Position numbers and translations under genes: made by a program. 64,000 nucleotides of DNA, taken from CAILZL01 sp963748005. Its GTDB lineage: Bacteria; Pseudomonadota; Gammaproteobacteria; Steroidobacterales; Steroidobacteraceae. Where the stretch lies: NCBI GenBank assembly GCA_963748005.1, contig CAVVHH010000002.1, positions 2,046,001-2,110,000 of the forward strand. Reading direction: 5' to 3'. The notes below the pieces were generated by a model. The model had not been told where the DNA came from, did no database searches, and saw only the letters and a program-made list of their open reading frames with translations. Below, piece by piece: positions 28,129 to 36,839 of the stretch. How positions within the stretch are numbered: the stretch's first letter is position 1; each line of letters begins with the position of its first letter.

Positions 28129-28812
28129 TTACTTTATCTTCTGATACAGGCGTTCGTCGTACAGCGCGCCGAGCATCGGCGCAAGCGACTCCCTGAACTG
28201 CAACGAGGGCGGAGCACTGCCATAAGCATCGAACGAGTTTCTGCTGTCCCACGCAGCAAATACCGTGAAGTGGTTGGTGCGCGGATCAATCTGCTGGTAG
28301 ACGTCGTAGCGCACATGACCTGGCTCAGTGCGGCTCGCCTCAGACAGGCGCTTCAACAGCACCTCCGCCTCTTCGCGTCGTGGTCCGGGAACATCGACAT
28401 GTGTTACGACGTAGACAGCTTTCGATCCCTCTGTTGTGGACGGGGTATCAATGGCAAAGCCATGATTGACGCGTTGATCGTACGGACTGTTATGGATGGC
28501 TTTGAGTTTCTCGCGGAACTCCAGGGTGTGAGCCGCCTTTTCATGGGCCGCAAATGCAGCCTGGTCTCGCCATGACTCGATCACGACGAATCTGTTGGCA
28601 CGGCCGATTTCCTGGAAAGCGCTGACGGCAACGTTGCCTGCATCGGCACGCGTGGCGCGTTCGTATTGCGCAGCCAGCGCTGCACCCGCCTTGGTGGATG
28701 CCGGTCTGACCTCAAGATAGGTTGCTACGTATATTGTGTCCATAGTCTGTGCCCAGACGGGCGCGGTGAGAAGCAAGGCCACTGCAGCAAACAACATTTC
28801 ACGGCGTTTCAT
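28129..28812 (-). CDS. Secreted protein with two ABM-type domains
   Basis: A 227-residue exported protein (signal peptide MKRREMLFAAVALLLTAPVW, cut near AQ). Two tandem ferredoxin-like antibiotic-biosynthesis-monooxygenase (ABM) domains follow. The first is about 27-115 (YVATYLEVRPAS, FVVIESWRDQAAF). The second is about 133-222 (YVVTHVDVPGPR, FTVFAAWDSRNSF). ABM domains bind small aromatic or heme ligands and some oxidise them without a cofactor. A secreted, fused pair is uncommon. It lies between a solute-binding protein and a cytochrome, suggesting a periplasmic redox role (inference). Confidence 0.8.
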   Translation of the reverse strand: MKRREMLFAAVALLLTAPVWAQTMDTIYVATYLEVRPASTKAGAALAAQYERATRADAGNVAVSAFQEIGRANRFVVIESWRDQAAFAAHEKAAHTLEFREKLKAIHNSPYDQRVNHGFAIDTPSTTEGSKAVYVVTHVDVPGPRREEAEVLLKRLSEASRTEPGHVRYDVYQQIDPRTNHFTVFAAWDSRNSFDAYGSAPPSLQFRESLAPMLGALYDERLYQKIK

Positions 28813-28871
28813 GTGCGTGCTCTCTAGGTTTCTTTATTGATAAAAGCTTTGCGCAGCGTACGCGTCACAAA

Positions 28872-29699
28872 CTACTGGACAGGAACGGCTGGCGCCACGA
28901 TGACGTCATCCGGCCCCAATCCGTGTCGCTTGTGTGCTGCGGCAACAAATCCGGAAGCTTTCACATCCTCAATGAACTGACGAACATACTTCGCCGCCGC
29001 GGGACGACCCTTCGGTACGCCGGCCGCCTGCGGAATGGTCATGAAGTGTCCGCTGAGAACGCGCGACCCGGGCCGGTTTTTGGCTTCGGCCACCAAAGCG
29101 GTCTTCACGCCGGCCACGGCATCCAGTTTCTGATCGGTCAGCAACTTGAAAGATTCGGGTGTGGAGCCGGCTCGCACCATTTGTGCGTTCTTCAAGGCCC
29201 GGCTCAGAAACAGGTCGTAGGCGCTGCCTGCGGTGATGGCAATGCGTACACCGGGACGGTCCACGTCCTCGATTTTCTGTATCGGTGAACCCGCCGGTAC
29301 CAGATACGTACCTTCAAGTTCACTGTGTGCTGCAGTGAAGTCGATTTCGGCGGCGCGTGCCGGATCAATGGCAAGGTAGGCGATGTCCCAGGCACCGGTG
29401 CTTGCAGCTGCGGTCACTTTACCTGCTGCATCATAGGGAACGATTTCCAGCGGTACGCCGATGCGGCGTGCCAGTTCCTGCGACAAATCCACAGCCAGGC
29501 CGGTGATCTCGCCGGTGGTGGGGTTGCGCTTGCCCAGCAACGGGTTGTTGAAATTCACGGCTGCGCGCAGCGTGCCGGTTGGCGCAATTTCGGCCTTGAG
29601 CGCGGCAGGTACAGACTGCGCCGACACGCATGCAGAAGTGGAAACCAAGATGCCAGTCATGATTGTCCTGACTATTCCCGATGCAATATTGAACATCAT
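28872..29699 (-). CDS. ABC-type solute-binding protein, family 3
   Basis: A 275-residue periplasmic binding protein of the amino-acid/polar-solute family 3. After the signal peptide (ending near VSAQS), the mature protein shows TGTLRAAVNFNNPLLGKRNP, TGEITGLAVDLSQELARRIG, AWDIAYLAIDPARAAEIDFT and the hinge segment VRIAITAGSAYD. No permease or ATPase gene adjoins it. It may therefore serve a transporter elsewhere, or act as a sensor or ligand carrier for the divergent MFS or neighbouring ABM protein. Two adjacent ATG codons (29699 and 29696) can start it. Confidence 0.87.
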   Translation of the reverse strand: MMFNIASGIVRTIMTGILVSTSACVSAQSVPAALKAEIAPTGTLRAAVNFNNPLLGKRNPTTGEITGLAVDLSQELARRIGVPLEIVPYDAAGKVTAAASTGAWDIAYLAIDPARAAEIDFTAAHSELEGTYLVPAGSPIQKIEDVDRPGVRIAITAGSAYDLFLSRALKNAQMVRAGSTPESFKLLTDQKLDAVAGVKTALVAEAKNRPGSRVLSGHFMTIPQAAGVPKGRPAAAKYVRQFIEDVKASGFVAAAHKRHGLGPDDVIVAPAVPVQ

Positions 29700-30103
29700 C
29701 GCCCCCCGAAATATGCAAACGTCCGAATAACACTCATCATTGAATCACGCCGGACAAAGCTGCACAAATGTTTGTTCCGGAGCTCGACCTGTCAGATACC
29801 TGTCGTGGTTTCTTGAGTGCGGGATCTCATATGCAGGAAAAGCGGCGTGTTCGCCGATAACTTATATCGAAGTGATTGATTCCTTAAGTTTCTGCTGCCA
29901 TCCTTGATCAGTAGTGTCCAAAGAAAAACCGGGGGTCGCAGCAGGTGGAGTTTGCGTGTATCGCAAACTCCACAGCGAAGCCAACAATGGCTCCCGGCGA
30001 AATTATGTTGTGACCATTCGATCAAGAGCATTCGGCGTTGGTGAAGTTTACCGGTTCGATACACGGTCAACTGAACGTCAATATTCAAACAGAGGGCAGG
30101 ATT
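29700..30103. other. Divergent promoter region with perfect hairpin
   Basis: This 404-base gap separates the divergent solute-binding-protein and MFS genes. It holds a perfect 12-bp inverted repeat, GTGGAGTTTGCG at 29945-29956 and its complement at 29962-29973, around a 5-base loop. There is no T tract. It may be an operator or leader hairpin for the MFS gene. No gene is supported elsewhere in the gap. Confidence 0.45.
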
Positions 30104-31363
30104 GTGGCGACCTGGTTTAGCAGTCTTAAAGATCGCGAACGCAAAACGTTCTGGGCTTGTTTCACCGGCTGGGCGCTCGATGCCATGGATGTGCAGTTAT
30201 ATGCACTGGTCATTCCTGCGCTCATTGCCGTGTGGGGTATCTCGCAGGCGGAAGCCGGAATGCTGGGTACAGCGGCATTGATTTCATCATCGATCGGTGG
30301 CTGGCTGGCCGGCATTCTGGCCGATCGCTTCGGTCGCGTGGCGGTGCTGAAGATCACCATCCTCTGGTTCTCGTTTTTTACCTTCATGTCGGGTCTGACC
30401 AATTCCTTCGAGCAACTGCTGGTCACGCGCACGCTGCAGGGCCTGGGGTTCGGCGGTGAATGGGCTGCCGGCGCCGTGCTGATGGCCGAAGTGATCGACA
30501 AGAAGATCCGTGGCCGCGCTGTGGGCAGCGTGCAGAGCGGCTGGTCGGTCGGCTATGGATTTGCGGTGATCCTGTCCACCGTGGTGTTCAGCCTGGCGCC
30601 GCAGGAGATGGCATGGCGCTACCTGTTCTTTCTCGGCCTGATTCCTGCGATTTTTGTGCTGTGGATTCGCCGCCACGTCGAAGAACCGGAAACCTTCCGT
30701 GAAATGAAGGCTGTCGAGCCCAAGAGCGACAAATTGCAGTTCCTGCAAATTTTCGGCCCGGGGTTGCGCCACCGCACCATTCTGGCCTGCATGCTCGCCG
30801 CAGGTGCGCTGGGCGGCAACTACGTTGTTCTCACCTGGCTGCCTACGTATCTCACAAGCGTGCTTCATCTCTCGCTGCTGAAGACTGGCGGTTATCTGGC
30901 CATCAACATCAGCGGCTCGTTCCTGGGTTACCTGTTCAGCGCGCATCTGAGTGATTTTCTGGGCCGTCGCAAGACCTTCATGATCATGGCAACCGCTGCA
31001 GCGGTGACGGTTGCCAGCTACACGTTCCTGCCGCTCAGCCCCGCTGTGGCACTGGCCATGGGGTTTCCGTTAGGGTTCTTTCAGTCCGGCATCATCGCCG
31101 GTATGGGCGCTACATTTGCGGAGCTGTTTCCAACCCGGGTACGAGCCACTGGACAGGGATTTTCCTATAACACCGGCCGGGCTATTGGCTCGTTGGTGCC
31201 GGCAGTGGTGGGCGTCGTGGCGGTCAGCATGGGCCTTGGACAGGCGATGGGTATTTGTGCTGCAGCCGCCTATGTGTTCGTGCTGATTGCATCGGCGCTG
31301 CTGCCAGAAACCGCTGGTCAGGAGCTTGAGAGTTCCGTGTCAGCCCACGCGGACAAGCGCTGA
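30104..31363 (+). CDS. MFS transporter, organic-acid type
   Basis: A 419-residue, 12-helix major-facilitator carrier. The sequence opens with FWACFTGWALDAMDVQLYAL, typical of the sialate/aromatic-acid/metabolite:H+ symporter groups. It carries the loop signature GILADRFGR near residue 70 and GLGFGGEWAAGAVLMAE in helix 4 to 5, plus a second-half LSDFLGRRK. A GTG at 30104 with AGAGGGCAGG upstream is preferred to a TTG at 30038 that lacks a ribosome site. It probably imports a carboxylate produced by the secreted hydrolases; substrate unproven. Confidence 0.87.
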   Translation: MATWFSSLKDRERKTFWACFTGWALDAMDVQLYALVIPALIAVWGISQAEAGMLGTAALISSSIGGWLAGILADRFGRVAVLKITILWFSFFTFMSGLTNSFEQLLVTRTLQGLGFGGEWAAGAVLMAEVIDKKIRGRAVGSVQSGWSVGYGFAVILSTVVFSLAPQEMAWRYLFFLGLIPAIFVLWIRRHVEEPETFREMKAVEPKSDKLQFLQIFGPGLRHRTILACMLAAGALGGNYVVLTWLPTYLTSVLHLSLLKTGGYLAINISGSFLGYLFSAHLSDFLGRRKTFMIMATAAAVTVASYTFLPLSPAVALAMGFPLGFFQSGIIAGMGATFAELFPTRVRATGQGFSYNTGRAIGSLVPAVVGVVAVSMGLGQAMGICAAAAYVFVLIASALLPETAGQELESSVSAHADKR

Positions 31364-31398
31364 TTTGAGATTACGGCACGGACTTCAATTGACTGCAC

Positions 31399-31428
31399 AA
31401 CGGGGCGAAATATCGCCCCGTTTTTTTT
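31399..31428 (+). terminator. Rho-independent terminator of the MFS gene
   Basis: CGGGGCGA (31401-31408) pairs with TCGCCCCG (31413-31420) and is followed by eight T's. It is a textbook terminator 36 bases after the MFS stop codon. Confidence 0.92.
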
Positions 31429-31517
31429 CGTGACGTGTATGTGCATGCTTATGCGCGCTGGATAGATTTCGCGGCGCAGGATGTTTATAGTTTTGTGCAC
31501 TATTGGAGGGAATGCAC

Positions 31518-33506
31518 ATGGATAAAGGGAAAGTAAGAACGATAATTATAATGTTGATGGCATGGCTCGGATTGAGCGCGGAAGTTGCGAATGCGCAGAC
31601 CGGTTCAGCCGTGCCGGATCCGGCCATCCTGTTCGGCGCACAGGCAGCAATCAGTGATGCCGAATTGTCGCCGGATGGCAAACGGGTTGTGTTTGTCGGG
31701 CCTGGATCTGGCACTTCCAACATTGTGTTTGTAGTGGACATCGCCGCCGGCAAGATTGCGCCTATTGCCCGTGCCGATGGTCAGCCGCTGCGTTTGACGG
31801 GTTGTGGGTGGTCGGCATCCGATCGTCTGGTATGTCGCGAATACGGCGTGAGAAAGGAAGGGATCGCGATCATTCCGTACACGCGCATGGTTGCGCTGGA
31901 TGCCGATGGGAAGAATATGCTGCCGCTTGGAAGGCGTGATACCAGCTACCAGCTATACGGCCGTCAGTTTGATGGACAGATCATCGACTGGCTGAGTGGC
32001 GCCGATGGCAAGGTGCTTATGACACGTTACTACGTACCGGAGATGTCAACCGGTCGACGTACCGCACAGGTCGAAGAGGGTTACGGCGTGGATCTCATCG
32101 ATACACGCACCGAGCGATCGACCGGGATAGAACGGCCCAGACTCAATACATACTACCTGTCTGATGGTCGCGGAGTAGTGCGCCTGATGAGCCGCTATCA
32201 GCAGAGCGGCAATCTACTGACGGGCGAAGTCATTCACTACTATCGTGCGTCGGCCAATCAGGAATGGCAGGAGCTGGGTACTGATGATGTCAATAACAGC
32301 GGCATCGATCCACTGACGGTAGATTCCGCTGTGAATGCTGCATACGTACTGAAGAGCTTGGATGGGCGGCGTGCCCTCTATCGCATCGCGCTTGATGGTT
32401 CGTTGCGGATGGAACTGGTATTTGCTCATCCGCAGGTGGATGTGGAGAACGTGGTAACCATAGGCCGCAATGGCCGGGTAATCGGCACCAGGTACAGCAC
32501 CGATAAGCCACATGTCGAATACTTCGATCCGGTATACAAGCAGCTCGCAGCGACGCTAAGCCGGGCTATACCCGCTTTGCCAATCATCAGTTTCGTCAGC
32601 GCCAGTGCCGACGAGCAGGTTTTGCTGGTTTTTGCCAGCAGCGACAACCATCCAGGTCGATACTACGTCTTCGATCGCAAGACCCGGCATCTCGAGGAAT
32701 TGCTGCCCATGCGTCCCGCGCTAGAAAAAACGCAGCTGTCGCAAGTACATTTAGTGAGTTATCCGGCTGCAGACGGCACCACGGTGCCTGCTTATCTCAC
32801 CCTGCCTCCGGGTGTGGATAAGCCGGTCGGACTGCCGGCAATCGTCATGCCGCATGGTGGTCCCGCTTCACGCGATGTGTGGGGGTTCGACTGGTGGGCG
32901 CAGTACTATGCGAACCGTGGCTTCGTCGTATTGCAGCCAAATTTCCGCGGCTCAGCTGGCTTTGGTGATGAATGGCTTGTAAAGAACGGCTTCAAGAGTT
33001 GGAAAATCGCTATTGGCGATATCAATGATAGTGGCCGCTGGCTGGTTGCACAGGGAATAGCCGATCCACGCAAATTGGCCATCGTCGGTTGGTCATACGG
33101 CGGTTATGCCGCGTTGCAATCCAATGTGGCTGATCCGGACTTATTCAAGGCAGTGGTGGCCACTGCACCGGTCACTGATCTCCAGATGTTGAAGGAAGAA
33201 TCAGAAGGCTTTACCAATGCACGGATCGCCCGTGACTACATCGGCAGCGGCCCCCACATTGAAGAAGGCTCACCGGCGCGCCATCCAGAACAGTTCAAGG
33301 CGCCGGTATTGCTGTTTCATGGTGATATCGACGCGAATGTGGACGTCGCGGAATCGAAGGTCATGGACAAGGCCTTGCACGGCGCCGGGAAACGCAGCGA
33401 ATTGATCATCTATCCCAAGCTTGACCATCAATTACCAGACAACACGGCGCGGGCAGACATGCTGCGTCGTTCTTACGAGTTTCTGCGTGCGAATTTGAAT
33501 CTGTAA
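31518..33506 (+). CDS. Secreted S9-family serine peptidase
   Basis: A 662-residue prolyl-oligopeptidase-family peptidase with a signal peptide ending near VANAQ (residue 27). Residues about 45-400 form the beta-propeller; the alpha/beta hydrolase domain follows. The catalytic triad is visible: nucleophile elbow GWSYGG (Ser about 526), Asp about 605 in FHGDIDANV and His about 637 in PKLDHQL. NFRGSAGFG precedes the elbow, as in DPP-IV-like and acylaminoacyl peptidases. ATG 31518 lies seven bases after GGAGGG; earlier in-frame starts are too close to that site. It trims peptides in the periplasm or medium. Confidence 0.9.
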   Translation: MDKGKVRTIIIMLMAWLGLSAEVANAQTGSAVPDPAILFGAQAAISDAELSPDGKRVVFVGPGSGTSNIVFVVDIAAGKIAPIARADGQPLRLTGCGWSASDRLVCREYGVRKEGIAIIPYTRMVALDADGKNMLPLGRRDTSYQLYGRQFDGQIIDWLSGADGKVLMTRYYVPEMSTGRRTAQVEEGYGVDLIDTRTERSTGIERPRLNTYYLSDGRGVVRLMSRYQQSGNLLTGEVIHYYRASANQEWQELGTDDVNNSGIDPLTVDSAVNAAYVLKSLDGRRALYRIALDGSLRMELVFAHPQVDVENVVTIGRNGRVIGTRYSTDKPHVEYFDPVYKQLAATLSRAIPALPIISFVSASADEQVLLVFASSDNHPGRYYVFDRKTRHLEELLPMRPALEKTQLSQVHLVSYPAADGTTVPAYLTLPPGVDKPVGLPAIVMPHGGPASRDVWGFDWWAQYYANRGFVVLQPNFRGSAGFGDEWLVKNGFKSWKIAIGDINDSGRWLVAQGIADPRKLAIVGWSYGGYAALQSNVADPDLFKAVVATAPVTDLQMLKEESEGFTNARIARDYIGSGPHIEEGSPARHPEQFKAPVLLFHGDIDANVDVAESKVMDKALHGAGKRSELIIYPKLDHQLPDNTARADMLRRSYEFLRANLNL

Positions 33507-33639
33507 AAGATTCCTTGTGCATGAAAGCCGGGGCGCTCAATCACCCGTGGCGCAAAAAGGTTCTACCGTGGTACGAAAACTAATGACGAAGTGCAGATAA
33601 TGAATAAGGCTTTCCTCAGGCATTAGAGCACCATTCCGG

Positions 33640-33655
33640 TTTAGGCACCGTTCAG
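33640..33655. promoter_or_regulatory. Motif shared with another receptor leader
   Basis: TTTAGGCACCGTTCAG lies 58 bases before the receptor start and matches 23944-23959 at 14 of 16 positions. It may be a common regulatory site for these two receptors. Confidence 0.3.
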
Positions 33656-33713
33656 AGCGTCGTTTTCGACGTGGACGTGCGGATCGCAACGGATTTTTGT
33701 TGAGGGGAAGCTT

Positions 33714-36587
33714 ATGAGTCGATTTACGTCTACTGCCCTGATGCTGGCCGGGGTCAGCGCCTTGGCGGTTACTTCGCTGGTCAATGCCCAGACCAGTGAG
33801 CCGGTCCTCGAGGAAATCGTGGTCACCGGATCGCGCGTCATCACCAACGGCGACGCCAGTCCGACGCCTGTGACGGTAGTTACTTACGAAGGCCTGCAGA
33901 CCATCAAGCCCGGCCCCATCGCGGATGGCCTGAACTTGCTACCGGTCTTCGCCGGGTCGCGTGGCCAAGGCGCCAACGCCAACCCTTCCATCGCCGGTGG
34001 TATCGGTGGCGGCAATAACCAGGGCAGCCAGTTGAACATGCGCAATCTCGGCATCAACCGCAACCTGGTGCTGTTCGATGGCATGCGCATCCCGCCGACC
34101 ACCTTCGCCGGTGTCGTCGATACTGATGTCATCCCGCAGAATGTGATTCAGCGTGTGGATGTGGTGACCGGTGGTGTGTCGGCCGTATACGGTTCCGATG
34201 CGGTCACCGGCGTCGTCAATTTCGTCACCGACCGCAAGTTTGATGGTGTGAAGGCAGGCGCGTCTTATGGCGTTTCCGATCGCGGCGATGGCGATACGGT
34301 CAATGCCAACATTGCGTTTGGCACGGATCTGTTCGGTGGCCGCGGCCACTTTATCGGCAGTTACGAATACCGCAATGACGAGGGTATTGACAGAAAATCC
34401 TCACGGCCCTGGCAGAAGGACCATAGTGCCGGTGGCGCTGGTACGGCGGCCGCCCCCTACTATCTGGTGACCGGCGCGCGTGACCCGCGATCCACCTTCG
34501 GTGGTCGCATCGGCAACGGCACGCTCAGCGGCTACAGCTTCACTACCGACGGCGCAGCAGCGACACCCCAGGTGCTGGGCACTGCAACCGGCAACAACGC
34601 CGTACGTATCGGCGGCGATGGCATTATTGCGGATGTGAATCTCAAGAGTGCGCTGGAAAGTCATCAATTGTATGGCCGTCTCGATTTTGACTTCACCGAC
34701 AATGTCCATGGCGATGTGGTGGCGTCTGCCAATCTGAAATCGAATGAAGCGTGGGATGCCTTTGTCTCTTTCGCCGCGCCCATGACGATGAGTCGGGCTA
34801 ATCCGTATTTGCCAGCCGCTAATAGTGCCGCGATGGCACAGACCACGTTTACGTTGGCCAAGACGTTCTACAACTACGACGCTCGATACAATCCCAAGCC
34901 GGAGTCTGAGCAGTTGTTCTTTGCCGCCGCGCTGGATGGCAGTCTCGGTGACTATAAATGGGATATGGCTCTGTGGCGCGGCGACAATACGCTGACCACC
35001 AAGAGCAGAAACAACATCAACCAGGAGAAACTGGCCGCAGCAGTGGAGACCGTTGCCGGGCCCAACAACACGGTTGTCTGCGCCACAGCCAATATTCGTC
35101 CTGACTGTGTACCCCTCAATCCTTTTGGACCCAGCGCGTACAGCGCGGCTGCCATGGATTACATCCTCGACACCACTGAATTTGAGGCGCATACGGTCAT
35201 GGATGCCGCTAATGCAGCAATCAGTGGCGCACCGATAAATACCTGGGCGGGCCCGCTCAACATGGCGCTGTCCGGCGAATGGCGCAAGATTGCGTACAGC
35301 TCAACGAGTAATCATCCGCCAGATCAGTACGCAAACTGCGCCGGTCTGACCAACTGCGTCGCCACCGGCGGGGCCCGGACGACTCTTTATCGCGTCACGC
35401 TACCCAATCTTGCCGAAGTCACTCAGACGGTGAAAGAGGTGGCCTTCGAGTTTGATGCGCCGCTGCTGACAGATGCGGCCTTCGCGCAGGCGCTGAACCT
35501 CAATGGCGCTGTGCGGTATACCAGTTACGACACCAGCGGCGAATACACATCGTGGAAGGTGGGCATGGACTGGCACATCAACGACGAATGGCGAGTCCGC
35601 GCCACGCGTTCCCGCGACATCCGGGCACCGAACCTGTTCGACATCGCGTCGGCTGTCACCAACGTGCCCCAGACGATCAATACGGATCCGCTCACCGGCA
35701 TCACCAGCTCGAGCCAGATCCCTGGCCCCAACGTTCCGAATCCCGATCTGGTGGCTGAAATTGGTTTGACCACAACGGCGGGCGTTGTGTGGAAGCCTGA
35801 TTTTGCACCCGGCTTGAGCGTGGCGCTGGACTGGTACTACATCGAGATCGAGGATGCTATCAACACGGTTCAGGGCTTCCAGCAGGGCGTACAGGTTGCC
35901 TGTGCCGATGCCATCAAGGCGGGTGGTAACGGATCCAATTTCTACTGCTCGCTGCAGAGCCGTGATCCGGTGACACTGGCGCGCGGGGCGGGTGTTTATT
36001 CAGCGACTTCGACGCAACTACCCACCGCTTTCTACACCACCCAATACAATCTCGGCTCCATCACCACCAAGGGCGTGGACCTGGAAGTGAATTACCAGAC
36101 CCGGTTGTTCGATCATCCTGCCCGGGCGCGTGTCCTGACCAGTTATCAGCCGCACCTCATCTACACGATTCTGCCGGGCACGCCCCCGGTTGAGGCAGCG
36201 GGTTTCATTTCCGGACCGGTGGCCGCTTCGCTGCCCACGCCAGTGTGGCGCACCACAGTACTGCTCGGCTATGACCCGATTGAACGCCTCTCGGTGGATG
36301 TGATGTGGCGCTGGCGCAGCTCATTGGGCATGAGCAGCAACCCTGCGGTCTATTGGAACTATGAAGTGCCCTCGCACGACACGACCAACCTCAATCTGGC
36401 GTACAAGCTGGGTGACACAAGCGGGTCAAGCCGTACCGAGATCTTCCTGAATGTTTCTAACCTGTTCGATCAGGGCCCACCACTGATGCCGGGCACTGCC
36501 ACCCCGGGTGGCTTCAATGGTTGGCCAGCCAGTGATGACTGGATCGGTCGTTACTACACGCTCGGCGCCCGTTACCAGTTCAAGTAG
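33714..36587 (+). CDS. TonB-dependent outer-membrane receptor
   Basis: A 957-residue receptor of the same subfamily as those at 2822, 14134 and 24070. A signal peptide (to about residue 25) leads to VLEEIVVTGSRVITNGDAS, the plug with LNMRNLGINRNLVLFDGMRI and VSAVYGSDAVTGVVNF, and a barrel that ends YYTLGARYQFK. GAGGGGAAGC precedes the ATG. It lies between the S9 peptidase and gluconate permease, so a peptide- or sugar-acid-containing ligand is conceivable but unproven. A strong terminator follows, making it a single-gene unit. Confidence 0.93.
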   Translation: MSRFTSTALMLAGVSALAVTSLVNAQTSEPVLEEIVVTGSRVITNGDASPTPVTVVTYEGLQTIKPGPIADGLNLLPVFAGSRGQGANANPSIAGGIGGGNNQGSQLNMRNLGINRNLVLFDGMRIPPTTFAGVVDTDVIPQNVIQRVDVVTGGVSAVYGSDAVTGVVNFVTDRKFDGVKAGASYGVSDRGDGDTVNANIAFGTDLFGGRGHFIGSYEYRNDEGIDRKSSRPWQKDHSAGGAGTAAAPYYLVTGARDPRSTFGGRIGNGTLSGYSFTTDGAAATPQVLGTATGNNAVRIGGDGIIADVNLKSALESHQLYGRLDFDFTDNVHGDVVASANLKSNEAWDAFVSFAAPMTMSRANPYLPAANSAAMAQTTFTLAKTFYNYDARYNPKPESEQLFFAAALDGSLGDYKWDMALWRGDNTLTTKSRNNINQEKLAAAVETVAGPNNTVVCATANIRPDCVPLNPFGPSAYSAAAMDYILDTTEFEAHTVMDAANAAISGAPINTWAGPLNMALSGEWRKIAYSSTSNHPPDQYANCAGLTNCVATGGARTTLYRVTLPNLAEVTQTVKEVAFEFDAPLLTDAAFAQALNLNGAVRYTSYDTSGEYTSWKVGMDWHINDEWRVRATRSRDIRAPNLFDIASAVTNVPQTINTDPLTGITSSSQIPGPNVPNPDLVAEIGLTTTAGVVWKPDFAPGLSVALDWYYIEIEDAINTVQGFQQGVQVACADAIKAGGNGSNFYCSLQSRDPVTLARGAGVYSATSTQLPTAFYTTQYNLGSITTKGVDLEVNYQTRLFDHPARARVLTSYQPHLIYTILPGTPPVEAAGFISGPVAASLPTPVWRTTVLLGYDPIERLSVDVMWRWRSSLGMSSNPAVYWNYEVPSHDTTNLNLAYKLGDTSGSSRTEIFLNVSNLFDQGPPLMPGTATPGGFNGWPASDDWIGRYYTLGARYQFK

Positions 36588-36598
36588 AAGCTGAAATC

Positions 36599-36631
36599 GT
36601 CCCGGAAGGCGCCGCCTTCCGGGACTTTTTT
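36599..36631 (+). terminator. Rho-independent terminator of receptor gene
   Basis: A perfect 12-bp stem (36599-36610 with 36614-36625) and 3-base loop, followed by six T's, lie 11 bases after the receptor stop. Confidence 0.9.
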
Positions 36632-36839
36632 CATCCACATCGGTTGGACTTCAAGCACGCAGCAAAGCGTTGAGCTTGCCAGTCGGGCTTTCGGTAAACA
36701 GAAGGTTGCTTCAGCATCCCCTCTGTGTAGCCCCGCTTCACATCACGCGGGACTTTCTTACTTCATATGAATGACTGACCGAGGTTTATTCAGGCTATCC
36801 TTAGGCCTTAATCGAACAACGGGCCCGAGGGGAAAATTC

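Noticed and set aside
36771..36839. Longer start for the gluconate permease
   Set aside because: No ribosome site, and the extension is absent from the family's usual length.
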